From positions 1-28,630 of the forward strand of contig CAMCES010000021.1 in the NCBI GenBank assembly GCA_945873925.1: DNA of 28,630 bases, given 5' to 3'. The stretch comes from Bordetella parapertussis (lineage in GTDB: Bacteria; Pseudomonadota; Gammaproteobacteria; Burkholderiales; Burkholderiaceae_C). The notes under the pieces were generated by a model, which was not told the origin of the DNA, made no database searches, and saw nothing but the letters and a program-made list of their open reading frames with translations. Of the stretch, positions 13,846 to 21,609 are shown piece by piece; positions within the stretch are counted from its first letter, which is position 1, and every line of letters begins with the position of its first letter. The position numbers and the translations under genes were made by a program.

Positions 13846-14907
13846 ATGAGCATTCAAACCGACGATTTCGCCCCAGCGCCGCGCATGGTGTCTGCCGCCC
13901 CGGTCAGTCCGCGCGAAGAGGCGATTGAGCGTGCCCTGCGCCCCAAGTTGCTGCAAGAGTATGTGGGTCAAGCCAAGGTGCGTGAGCAGTTGGAAATTTT
14001 CATTGGTGCAGCGCGCAACCGTGATGAAGCCTTGGACCATGTGCTGCTGTTTGGCCCGCCCGGTTTGGGCAAAACCACCCTCAGCCACATCATTGCCCAA
14101 GAGTTGGGTGTGAACCTGCGTCAAACCAGTGGACCGGTGTTAGAAAAGCCCAAAGACCTGGCAGCGCTGTTGACCAACTTGGAAAAAAACGATGTGCTGT
14201 TCATTGATGAGATCCACCGGCTCTCGCCGGTGGTGGAAGAAATTTTGTACCCTGCGCTCGAGGACTACCAGATCGACATCATGATCGGCGAGGGGCCGGC
14301 TGCGCGCAGCATCAAGCTCGATTTACAGCCCTTCACCTTGGTGGGGGCCACCACCCGCGCAGGCATGTTGACCAACCCGCTGCGCGACCGCTTTGGCATC
14401 GTGGCGCGTTTGGAGTTCTACAGCGCCGAGGAGTTACAACGCATTGTGATGCGCAGCGGTGGATTGCTCAAAGCGCAACTCGATGAACAAGGCGGCTTTG
14501 AAATCGCGCGTCGCTCGCGCGGCACGCCGCGCATCGCCAATCGCTTGCTGCGGCGGGTGCGCGACTACGCCGAGGTCAAGGCCGATGGGCGCATCACCCA
14601 AGCCGTGGCGCAGGCCGCGTTGGCCATGCTCGATGTGGATCCGCAAGGCTTTGACCTGATGGACCGCAAATTGTTAGAAGCCGTGATCCACCGCTTTGAT
14701 GGCGGCCCCGTGGGCTTGGACAACATCGCCGCCAGCATCGGCGAAGAGCGCGACACGATCGAAGATGTGATCGAACCGTTTTTGATTCAGCAGGGGTTTT
14801 TGCAGCGCACGCCGCGTGGGCGCATCGCCACCTTGGCGGCTTACAAACACCTGGGTGTGTTGCCGCCGGCCAGCGCAGGCGGCTTGTTTGCGGACCCGTC
14901 GGCTTAA
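13846..14907 (+). CDS. ruvB: Holliday junction helicase motor RuvB
   Basis: 353 residues. AAA+ ATPase that drives branch migration with RuvA. Walker A GPPGLGKT at 70-77, Walker B VLFIDEIHRL at about 117-126, sensor 1 GATTRAG, and the arginine-finger region LRDRFGIVARLEFY are present; the C-terminal winged-helix domain ends with FLQRTPRGRIAT. The N-terminal extension of about 20 residues is common in this group. ruvC is not in the window. The stop is three bases from the stop of the convergent phosphatase gene. Confidence 0.98.
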   Translation: MSIQTDDFAPAPRMVSAAPVSPREEAIERALRPKLLQEYVGQAKVREQLEIFIGAARNRDEALDHVLLFGPPGLGKTTLSHIIAQELGVNLRQTSGPVLEKPKDLAALLTNLEKNDVLFIDEIHRLSPVVEEILYPALEDYQIDIMIGEGPAARSIKLDLQPFTLVGATTRAGMLTNPLRDRFGIVARLEFYSAEELQRIVMRSGGLLKAQLDEQGGFEIARRSRGTPRIANRLLRRVRDYAEVKADGRITQAVAQAALAMLDVDPQGFDLMDRKLLEAVIHRFDGGPVGLDNIAASIGEERDTIEDVIEPFLIQQGFLQRTPRGRIATLAAYKHLGVLPPASAGGLFADPSA

Positions 14908-14910
14908 AGC

Positions 14911-15549
14911 TCAGTTACCGGTTTCCTCACGGGCACCGACCAAATGCTGCTCATCAGCCCAACCGACAAGCTGCAAGCCCTCAGGTGTCCACAGCAGGCG
15001 ATTGATGGCTGTGTTGCGCAAGCCCCAGGTCCGAGGTGCTTGCAAAGCTTGGCGCGTCGCCAAGCGGTAAAGGATATCGAGCACCCCGCCATGGGTGACA
15101 CACACGATGTGCTGACCCATGTGTCGCGCAGCGATCTCGTTGAGACTGGTGTGGATGCGCTCTGACAGCATGAGCAGGTTTTCACCGCCGCCAGCAGGTG
15201 TCCATTCGGGCAGGCGTTGCTTCCATAGCAAAGCCTCATGCGGATGCTGGCTTTCGATTTCCTGCCAGGTTTTCCCTTCAAACTGCCCCAAATGGCGCTC
15301 TCTCAGTGCCTGGTGTGTGGCGATTTGCAAGCCATGCGCACGGGCAATCGCTTGGGCGGTGGTCATGGCACGCGACAGGTCACTGGCGTACACCGCATCA
15401 ATCGATTCATTCTTCAAGGCCTGGGCCACTTGATCGGCTTGCCACAGGCCTTGTGCGTTCAAGGGGATATCGGTGTGTCCTTGAATTCGTGTCTGGACAT
15501 TCCAGTCCGTTTCACCGTGGCGTATGGCCAAAATTCGAGTCGCTTGCAT
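14911..15549 (-). CDS. histidine phosphatase family protein (phosphoglycerate mutase-like)
   Basis: 212 residues from the ATG at 15549. The branch-1 histidine phosphatase signature IRHGETDWN carries the phosphorylated His (H11); the acid/base region RERHLGQFEGKTW, the second histidine motif VCVTHGGVLDILYR and the LNEIAARH helix fit the cofactor-independent small phosphatases. Substrate cannot be told; such genes are often called gpmB without proof, and the cofactor-dependent mutase insert is absent. An in-frame extension to 15591 lacks family similarity and would run through the putative TetR operator, so it is not chosen. There is no clear ribosome-binding site. It is divergent from tetR. 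Confidence 0.9.
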   Translation of the reverse strand: MQATRILAIRHGETDWNVQTRIQGHTDIPLNAQGLWQADQVAQALKNESIDAVYASDLSRAMTTAQAIARAHGLQIATHQALRERHLGQFEGKTWQEIESQHPHEALLWKQRLPEWTPAGGGENLLMLSERIHTSLNEIAARHMGQHIVCVTHGGVLDILYRLATRQALQAPRTWGLRNTAINRLLWTPEGLQLVGWADEQHLVGAREETGN

Positions 15550-15581
15550 GGTATTTAGTGTAATGAACTCATAAATAGTGC

Positions 15582-15605
15582 AAAATAGCACGATCGTTCT
15601 TTTTT
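15582..15605 (+). promoter_or_regulatory. 24-bp imperfect palindrome, probable TetR operator
   Basis: Centred on a perfect ACGATCGT (15590-15597). Outward from the centre, 10 of 12 base pairs match, the arms ending in AAAA (15582-15585) and TTTT (15602-15605). It lies in the 74-base gap between the divergent histidine phosphatase gene and tetR, the usual place and size for a TetR-family autoregulatory site. Confidence 0.6.
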
Positions 15606-15623
15606 AACCCGGTGCCGGAACCT

Positions 15624-16277
15624 ATGACTGTATTTGCCGATGAACCCGATCACAGGCTTTCGCGCCAGCGCGTCATGCACAAAGGTCAACAAACCAAAAC
15701 AGCGATTGTCGATGCCGCGCTGGGCCTGGCCACCCAAATCGGTTTGGAGGGCCTGAGCATTGGTGCCCTCTCAGAGGTGATGCAAATGAGCAAGTCGGGT
15801 GTGTTTGCCCATTTTGGCTCCCGGGAAGAACTCCAAATATCCGTGATCAGGCAATACCACCAACGTTTTGAGCAGGAGGTGTTTGAGCCTGCGATGCAAG
15901 CCCCTCGAGGCTTGCCGCGTTTGAAAGCCTTGTTTGCCAATTGGATGCAGCGCACCAGCGCAGAAATCGATTCTGGATGCCTCTACATCAGCGGGGCCGC
16001 AGAGTTCGATGACCGACCCGGCCCGGTTCGCGACGCCTTGGCCAGTTCGGTCAAAACCTGGTTGACCGCGGTTCACCGCGCGGTGGTGAAAGCCAAAGAG
16101 GAAAACCATTTGGCTGCCGACACCGATGCGTCACAAATGTCATTTGAAATCCATGGCCTGATCTTGGCACTGCATTACGAAGCCCGTTTTTTGAGAACCT
16201 CCAAAAGCCTGCTGCATGCCAAAAAAGGCTTTGAACACATTTTGTTGCGCAACGGCGCGAAACCCACCAAGACATAA
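15624..16277 (+). CDS. TetR/AcrR-family transcriptional regulator
   Basis: 217 residues from the ATG at 15624 (an in-frame GTG at 15612 is possible). The N-terminal helix-turn-helix domain spans about 22-75: TKTAIVDAALGLATQIGLEGLSIGALSEVMQMSK, then SGVFAHFGSREELQ. The ligand-binding C-terminal part contains SGCLYISGAAEFDDRPGPVRDAL, a pattern common in this family. A 24-bp palindrome lies just upstream. Its stop is 9 bases before the acyl-CoA dehydrogenase start, so it probably represses itself and the fatty-acid genes that follow, released by an acyl-CoA or related ligand; the ligand is inference. Confidence 0.92.
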   Translation: MTVFADEPDHRLSRQRVMHKGQQTKTAIVDAALGLATQIGLEGLSIGALSEVMQMSKSGVFAHFGSREELQISVIRQYHQRFEQEVFEPAMQAPRGLPRLKALFANWMQRTSAEIDSGCLYISGAAEFDDRPGPVRDALASSVKTWLTAVHRAVVKAKEENHLAADTDASQMSFEIHGLILALHYEARFLRTSKSLLHAKKGFEHILLRNGAKPTKT

Positions 16278-16286
16278 GGAAACACC

Positions 16287-18083
16287 ATGCCCATCTACAC
16301 CCCGCCACTGAGAGACATGCAATTTGTCATGAATGAATTGCTGCATGTGCCACAAGTGCTCCAGGCATTGCCAGCCCATGCAGAGACCGATGCCGACACC
16401 ATCGCTGCCGTGCTGGAAGAAGGTGGCAAGTTTGCAGCGGAAATCTTGTTTCCCCTGAACGCCGTTGGTGACCAAGAAGGCTGTGTCTTGAACCCGCAAA
16501 GCCATGAAGTCACCACCCCCACGGGCTTCAAAAAAGCCTATGCCCAATTCGCAGAGGGTGGTTGGACTGCCTTGAGTTGCGACCCCGCTTACGGTGGTCA
16601 AGGACTGCCATTGGTGGTGAACCAGTGCTTTTACGAAATGCTCAACAGCGCCAATCAAGCCTGGACCATGTACCCAGGCCTCACCCATGGCGCCTATGAA
16701 TGCTTGCATGCCCACGGTTCCGAGGCGCAAAAGCGGATGTACCTGCCCAAGATCACCAGCGGTGAATGGACCGGCACCATGTGCTTGACCGAAGCACATT
16801 GCGGCACCGACTTGGGTCTGCTCAAAACCAAGGCGGAGCCGCAAGCCGATGGCACTTACTTGATCACGGGTAACAAAATTTTCATCAGTGCTGGTGAGCA
16901 CGACTTGGTCTCCAACATTGTTCACTTGGTATTGGCGCGTTTGCCAGATGCGCCCGCAGGCAGCAAGGGCATCAGTTTGTTTGTGGTACCCAAATTCATC
17001 GTCAATGAAGACGGTAGTTTGGGCCCGCGCAATGGTATTTACTGCGGTGGCCTTGAGCACAAAATGGGCATCCATGGCAACGCCACCTGCCAAATGGTGC
17101 TCGACCAAGCCGTGGGTAGCTTGGTGGGGCAACCCAACAAAGGCTTGGCAGCCATGTTTGTGATGATGAATGCAGCACGCATTGGCGTGGGCATGCAGTC
17201 GCTGGGATTGACCGAAGTGGCTTACCAAAATGCCTTGGCCTATGCCAAAGATCGTCAGCAGTCCCGCAGTTTGTCTGGTGTCAAAAGCCCTGACAAGCCG
17301 GCAGACAGCATCTTGGTGCATCCGGATGTGCGCAAAATGTTGCTCACCGCCAAAGCCTATGCCGAGGGTGGTCGTGCCCTGAGTTTGTATTGCGCCTTGT
17401 TGCTTGACCAAGAACTGAACCACCCGGATGAGCTGGTGCGTCAAGAGTCGGCTGAATTGGTGGCATTGCTCACCCCGATCGTCAAAGCCTTCATCACCGA
17501 CAACGGTTGGTTAGCGACCTCGGGTTGTTTGCAGGTCTTGGGTGGGCACGGCTTCATCCGCGAGTGGGGCATGGAACAGTATGTGCGTGATGCACGCATC
17601 AACATGATTTACGAAGGCACCAACACCATCCAAAGCCTGGACTTGCTTGGCCGCAAAGTGTTGGGCAACCAAGGGGCGAGCTTGAAAAAATTTGGCAAGC
17701 TGATTGCCGATTTGGTCGCCGCTGAGACCGGTAACGAAGACATGGCCCCCTTCATACAGCCGCTGGCCAAACTGGGTCAGCAAATGACCCAGTTCACAGG
17801 CGAAATCGGCATGAAGGCACTGAGCAATGCCGACGAAGTGGGCGCGGCTTCAGTGGACTATTTACGGGTCACCGGGCACCTGGTGTTTGGCTATTTTTGG
17901 GCACGCATGGCGCAAGTGGCCCTGCAAGAAATCGCCAAGGGCAACACAGACCCGTTTTACAAAGCCAAGATTCAAACAGCGCGTTTTTACTTTGCCAAGC
18001 TGATGCCTGAGACAGTGTCCTTGATGCAAACTGCCCGGGCAGGCAGTGATGTGTTGATGGACACTGCCGATGTTTTTGCTTGA
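16287..18083 (+). CDS. acyl-CoA dehydrogenase, long form (DmdC/FadE5-like architecture)
   Basis: 598 residues, longer than classical acyl-CoA dehydrogenases (about 380-400). The first ~40 residues form the short N-terminal helix domain (YTPPLRDMQFVMNELL). The core includes the FAD-site segment MCLTEAHCGTDLGLLKTKA and the catalytic base E443 in MIYEGTNTIQSLDLLGRKVL. The extra C-terminal domain (about 470-595) is that of the large homodimeric group, which includes 3-methylmercaptopropionyl-CoA dehydrogenase DmdC. The enzyme oxidises an acyl-CoA to the trans-2-enoyl-CoA. Chain length or DMSP-related activity cannot be told. AAGGA (16276-16280) overlaps the tetR stop and fixes the start. It is the first enzyme gene after tetR. 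Confidence 0.94.
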   Translation: MPIYTPPLRDMQFVMNELLHVPQVLQALPAHAETDADTIAAVLEEGGKFAAEILFPLNAVGDQEGCVLNPQSHEVTTPTGFKKAYAQFAEGGWTALSCDPAYGGQGLPLVVNQCFYEMLNSANQAWTMYPGLTHGAYECLHAHGSEAQKRMYLPKITSGEWTGTMCLTEAHCGTDLGLLKTKAEPQADGTYLITGNKIFISAGEHDLVSNIVHLVLARLPDAPAGSKGISLFVVPKFIVNEDGSLGPRNGIYCGGLEHKMGIHGNATCQMVLDQAVGSLVGQPNKGLAAMFVMMNAARIGVGMQSLGLTEVAYQNALAYAKDRQQSRSLSGVKSPDKPADSILVHPDVRKMLLTAKAYAEGGRALSLYCALLLDQELNHPDELVRQESAELVALLTPIVKAFITDNGWLATSGCLQVLGGHGFIREWGMEQYVRDARINMIYEGTNTIQSLDLLGRKVLGNQGASLKKFGKLIADLVAAETGNEDMAPFIQPLAKLGQQMTQFTGEIGMKALSNADEVGAASVDYLRVTGHLVFGYFWARMAQVALQEIAKGNTDPFYKAKIQTARFYFAKLMPETVSLMQTARAGSDVLMDTADVFA

Positions 18084-18108
18084 TTCAACTTAACCTAGGA
18101 GACATGAC

Positions 18109-18552
18109 ATGAAAACCTTTTTGACAGCTGCATTGACTTTGTGCGCCGCTGCGGCCTGGGCGCAAATGACGCCAGTGGGCACCTGGCACACGATTGACGA
18201 CGAAACCAAAAAACCCAAGGGTGAAGTCACGATCACTGAAAACAATGGTGTGCTCACCGGCGTGGTTGGGCGCTCGTTGGTCGATGATCCCAAAGCCAAA
18301 ACGATTTGCGATTTGTGCAAAGACGACCGCAAAGACCAGCCGATCGTGGGCATGGAATTCATCCGTGGTGTCAAGCAAGAGGGCACCAAAAATATCTGGG
18401 GCGGTGGCGGCAAAATCCTCGATCCCGGCAACGGCAAGGTCTACACAGTGGAAATGGAACCGATCGAAGGTGGCAAAAAAATGAAAGTCCGCGGTTATAT
18501 TGCGCTGCTCTACCGCACCCAAATTTGGTTGCGTGTAGACCCAGCCAATTAA
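18109..18552 (+). CDS. exported DUF2147 protein
   Basis: 147 residues with a clear Sec signal peptide: MK, a hydrophobic run to about residue 16, and an AWA|Q cleavage site near 18/19. The mature part is the DUF2147 domain: PVGTWHTIDDETKKPKGEV at the start, GKILDPGNGKVYTVEM and a final KVRGYIALLYRTQIWLRV. A CxxC pair (C67, C70) is present in the middle. AGGAG (18097-18101) gives a strong ribosome-binding site. Function is unknown; the domain looks like a small beta-barrel. It is 25 bases after the acyl-CoA dehydrogenase and 10 before the isomerase-like gene, so it is part of the fatty-acid operon yet acts outside the cytoplasm. Confidence 0.93.
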   Translation: MKTFLTAALTLCAAAAWAQMTPVGTWHTIDDETKKPKGEVTITENNGVLTGVVGRSLVDDPKAKTICDLCKDDRKDQPIVGMEFIRGVKQEGTKNIWGGGGKILDPGNGKVYTVEMEPIEGGKKMKVRGYIALLYRTQIWLRVDPAN

Positions 18553-18562
18553 GGATGCTGCG

Positions 18563-19318
18563 ATGTCACATGTTTTGCACAACGAAGAACAAGGCGTTTT
18601 GACCTTGACCCTCAACCGAGTGGACAAGAAAAATTCACTGACGGCTGCGATGTACGCCAAATTGGCAGATGCGCTGGACCAAGCCACTGTCAATCCAGCC
18701 ATCAAAGTGGTGGTGATTCAAGGCCATGAAACCGTGTTCAGTGCAGGCAATGACATCGCTGATTTTTTGCAGCAACCCCCCGCCAATGAAGACTCGGCTG
18801 TGTTTCGTTTTCTGCGGGGCATCACGGTTTTCTCCAAGCCTTTGCTGGCGTCGGTCTGTGGACCGGCTGTCGGGGTGGGCACCACCATGCTGTTCCATTG
18901 CGACTTGGTTTATGCGGGTGACAACGCGGCTTTTTCCATGCCGTTTGTCAACCTTGGCTTGTGCCCAGAAGCGGGTTCGAGCTTGTTGGCGCCCGAACTC
19001 ATGGGTTACCACCGTGCTGCCGAAGCCTTGTTGATGGGTGAGCCGTTCATGGTCGAAGACGCCTTGGAGATGGGCCTGATCAGCCGTGTCTTGCCACCGA
19101 CCCAAGCCAATGCCTACGCGCATCAACAAGCGTTGAAAATCGCTACCAAGCCACTGCCCTCGTTGATGGAAACCAAGCGATTGATGAAGTCGGGCAAAAC
19201 AGACAAAGTGTTGGCGCGCATCCATGAAGAAGCGGTGACATTTGGGCGGATGCTCAAAGAACCAGCAGCCATCGAAGCGTTCAGCGCCTTCATGGAAAAG
19301 CGCATGCCGGTTTATTGA
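18563..19318 (+). CDS. crotonase-family protein, probably delta3,delta2-enoyl-CoA isomerase type
   Basis: 251 residues with the crotonase fold. Oxyanion-hole segments are FSAGNDIADF (59-68) and CGPAVGVGTTM (99-109). Enoyl-CoA hydratases need two glutamates; by alignment with rat hydratase (E144, E164) these positions are T108 and F128 here. Instead the sequence has PEAGSS with E136, matching the PEGCSS segment of ECI2-type delta3,delta2-enoyl-CoA isomerases, whose single catalytic Glu is at that place. It therefore probably shifts double bonds into the 2-position rather than hydrating them. AAGGA (18551-18555) overlaps the DUF2147 stop, so it is the last gene of the tetR operon. It overlaps the convergent thioesterase gene by 7 bases. 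Confidence 0.88.
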   Translation: MSHVLHNEEQGVLTLTLNRVDKKNSLTAAMYAKLADALDQATVNPAIKVVVIQGHETVFSAGNDIADFLQQPPANEDSAVFRFLRGITVFSKPLLASVCGPAVGVGTTMLFHCDLVYAGDNAAFSMPFVNLGLCPEAGSSLLAPELMGYHRAAEALLMGEPFMVEDALEMGLISRVLPPTQANAYAHQQALKIATKPLPSLMETKRLMKSGKTDKVLARIHEEAVTFGRMLKEPAAIEAFSAFMEKRMPVY

Positions 19319-19770
19319 GTGCCGGGGACGTGCCGCTTGATCGCCTCTGGCCTGCCATTGGAGTCAATCGCCACGTAAGTGATGTTGGCCTGGGTGACTT
19401 TCAGGTAATTGCCCTGCATGCTGAACCGCTCGGCATACACCTCCACGTTCACCGTGATCGAGGTGTTGCCAATGCGCTGTAGCTTGCTGAAAAAACTCAG
19501 TATGTCACCCACCTTGACCGGTTGCTTGAAGACAAACTCGTTGACCGCCACGGTGGCGATGCGGCTGTTGACATAGCGCGCTGGCAAGACCGCGCCCGCC
19601 AAGTCCACCTGAGCCATCACCCAGCCACCAAAAATATCACCGTTGGCATTGCAGTCAGCAGGCATGGGAATGACTTTGAGCACCAGTTCCGCATCCGTTG
19701 GCAGGGTGGTCGAGCTGGTTAGAGGGTGGGTCGGTGTGGTCACAGGCACAATCCGTGTTGTTGAATCCAA
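19312..19770 (-). CDS. acyl-CoA thioesterase, YciA-like hotdog fold
   Basis: Up to 152 residues. The hotdog thioesterase signature MPADCNANGDIFGGWVMAQVDLAGA closely follows E. coli YciA, with the conserved Asn and the Asp of the catalytic helix; VNEFVFKQPVKVGD and TVNVEVYAE follow. It hydrolyses acyl-CoAs to free acid and CoA. The start is uncertain: the frame opens with a TTG at 19770, directly after GAGG (too close), and GTG codons at 19749 and 19743 are alternatives; similarity to YciA begins at about residue 26, so all are possible. It converges on the fatty-acid operon and its 5' end is only about 15 bases from the divergent ABC exporter start. Confidence 0.9.
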   Translation of the reverse strand: MDSTTRIVPVTTPTHPLTSSTTLPTDAELVLKVIPMPADCNANGDIFGGWVMAQVDLAGAVLPARYVNSRIATVAVNEFVFKQPVKVGDILSFFSKLQRIGNTSITVNVEVYAERFSMQGNYLKVTQANITYVAIDSNGRPEAIKRHVPGTQ

Positions 19771-19785
19771 CCTCTATTGTGCGAC

Positions 19786-21609
19786 ATGCGTCATACCGGC
19801 TCCAGCTTTCCCCGACTACCCAGCCAACCTGTCACGGTGAATACCGAATCGGACTGGGGGACTTTGAAGCGTTTGTTTCCCTATTTGTGGGAATACAAAT
19901 GGCGCGTGATGGCTGCGCTGTCTTTCATGGTCGGTGCCAAGCTGTCTAATGTCGGTGTCCCGTTGTTGCTCAAGGACCTGATCGACAGCATGACGCCCCA
20001 ACCCAGCATGGCACAGGCGATGTTGGTGGTGCCGGTGGCTCTGCTGATTGCCTACGGCTTGCTGCGTCTTTCATCCTCTGCTTTCACCGAGTTTCGTGAA
20101 CTGGTGTTCGCCGAGGCCACGCAAGGCGCTGCACGCAAAATTGCATTGCAAACCTTTGAGCACCTGCACCGACTGAGTTTGCGATTCCACCTAGAGCGTC
20201 AAACTGGAGGCATGAGCCGTGACATTGAGCGTGGTGTGCGTGGCATCGAATCGCTGATTGCCTATTCACTCTACAGCATCGTGCCCACCTTGATTGAAGT
20301 GGTCTTGGTTTTGACCATTTTGGGGGTGAAATTTGACAAGTGGTATGCCATCATCACCTTGGCTGCGTTGGCTACTTACATCTACTTCACGGTGACGGTG
20401 ACCGAGTGGCGCACCCAATTTCGAAAAGAGGTCAATGAGTTCGATTCGAGTGCCCACAGCCGTGCCATTGACTCATTGCTGAACTACGAAACCGTGAAAT
20501 ATTTTGGCAACGAGGCGTTTGAGGCAAAACGCTACGACGTGAATTTGAACAAACTGCGCAAGGCGCGGATCCGAGCGCAAAACTCTTTGAGCGCCTTGAA
20601 CATTGGTCAACAACTCATCATCGCGGTTGCCTTGGTGGGCATGTTGTGGCGTGCCACCCAAGGCGTGGTCGATGGCCGCATGACGCTTGGTGACTTGGTC
20701 ATGATCAACGCCTTCATGATTCAGTTGTACATCCCGCTCAACTTCTTGGGCGTGATTTACCGCGAGATCAAGCAAAGCCTCACCGATTTGGAGAGCATGT
20801 TTAAGCTGCTTGAAAAACAGCGAGAGGTGGCTGATCGGCAAACAGCTGAGCCACTTCAATTGCAGCATTCACCCGAGCTCCGATTTGACAATGTGTTTTT
20901 TGCCTATGAACCAGACCGGCCGATATTGAATGGCATCAGTTTGACGGTTCCGCCAGGCAAGACGGTTGCTGTCGTTGGCGCCTCTGGCGCGGGTAAATCC
21001 ACCTTGGCCAGGCTTCTGTTCAGGTTTTACGATGTGCAGCAAGGCGGTATCTATATTGACGGTTTAGAGCTCAGGCAGTTGACCCAAGACTCGGTGCGAG
21101 CAGCGATCGGTATCGTGCCGCAAGACACGGTGTTGTTCAATGACACGGTCTACTACAACATCGCCTATGGCAACACCCAAGCTTCTCGAGAGCAGGTTGA
21201 AGAGGCTGCCCGCGCAGCCCGTATCCATGACTTCATCGCGTCAACACCTCAGGGCTATGAAACCATGGTGGGCGAGCGGGGCTTGAAACTCTCAGGCGGG
21301 GAGAAGCAGCGGGTAGCCATTGCCCGGACTTTGTTGAAAAACCCGTCCATCTTGATTTTTGACGAAGCCACCTCGGCCTTGGACAGCACCAATGAGCGTG
21401 CGATCCAAGCAGAGCTTCGCGATGCGGCTCAAAACAAAACCACTTTGGTGATTGCGCACCGGCTTTCCACCGTGGTGGATGCGCATGAAATCTTGGTGAT
21501 GGATGCTGGCCAGGTGATCGAGCGCGGCACGCACCTGGATTTGCTGGCCGCCAATGGCCGCTATGCCCACATGTGGTTACTGCAGCAAAGCCAAGAAGAC
21601 GAGGCTTAA
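19786..21609 (+). CDS. ABC exporter, Atm1/HMT1 type (fused permease-ATPase)
   Basis: 607 residues. The transmembrane domain (about 28-335, six helices) is followed by an ATPase domain with Walker A GASGAGKST (398-406), Q-loop VPQDTVLF, signature LSGGEKQRVAIAR (502-514), Walker B ILIFDE (522-527) with E527, and H-loop H558. The overall pattern (FHLERQTGGMSRDIERGVRGIESL, NYETVKYFGNE) is that of mitochondrial Atm1 and bacterial Atm1-like exporters, which move glutathione derivatives, sulfur species or metal-thiol conjugates. The substrate is not proven by sequence. The ATG at 19786 is chosen over a TTG at 19777; neither has a ribosome-binding site. The stop overlaps the convergent slt stop by four bases. 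Confidence 0.92.
   Translation: MRHTGSSFPRLPSQPVTVNTESDWGTLKRLFPYLWEYKWRVMAALSFMVGAKLSNVGVPLLLKDLIDSMTPQPSMAQAMLVVPVALLIAYGLLRLSSSAFTEFRELVFAEATQGAARKIALQTFEHLHRLSLRFHLERQTGGMSRDIERGVRGIESLIAYSLYSIVPTLIEVVLVLTILGVKFDKWYAIITLAALATYIYFTVTVTEWRTQFRKEVNEFDSSAHSRAIDSLLNYETVKYFGNEAFEAKRYDVNLNKLRKARIRAQNSLSALNIGQQLIIAVALVGMLWRATQGVVDGRMTLGDLVMINAFMIQLYIPLNFLGVIYREIKQSLTDLESMFKLLEKQREVADRQTAEPLQLQHSPELRFDNVFFAYEPDRPILNGISLTVPPGKTVAVVGASGAGKSTLARLLFRFYDVQQGGIYIDGLELRQLTQDSVRAAIGIVPQDTVLFNDTVYYNIAYGNTQASREQVEEAARAARIHDFIASTPQGYETMVGERGLKLSGGEKQRVAIARTLLKNPSILIFDEATSALDSTNERAIQAELRDAAQNKTTLVIAHRLSTVVDAHEILVMDAGQVIERGTHLDLLAANGRYAHMWLLQQSQEDEA

Noticed and set aside
15578..15605. GTGC-AAAATA-GCAC hairpin followed by a T run, terminator-like
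   Set aside because: No gene ends there on the plus strand; the same bases form the better-supported 24-bp palindrome upstream of tetR.
16140..17444. Open frame of 434 codons on the minus strand opposite the acyl-CoA dehydrogenase
   Set aside because: It lies wholly antisense to well-recognised coding sequence, shows His/Gln-rich shadow composition and no family similarity; it reflects codon bias of the real gene.
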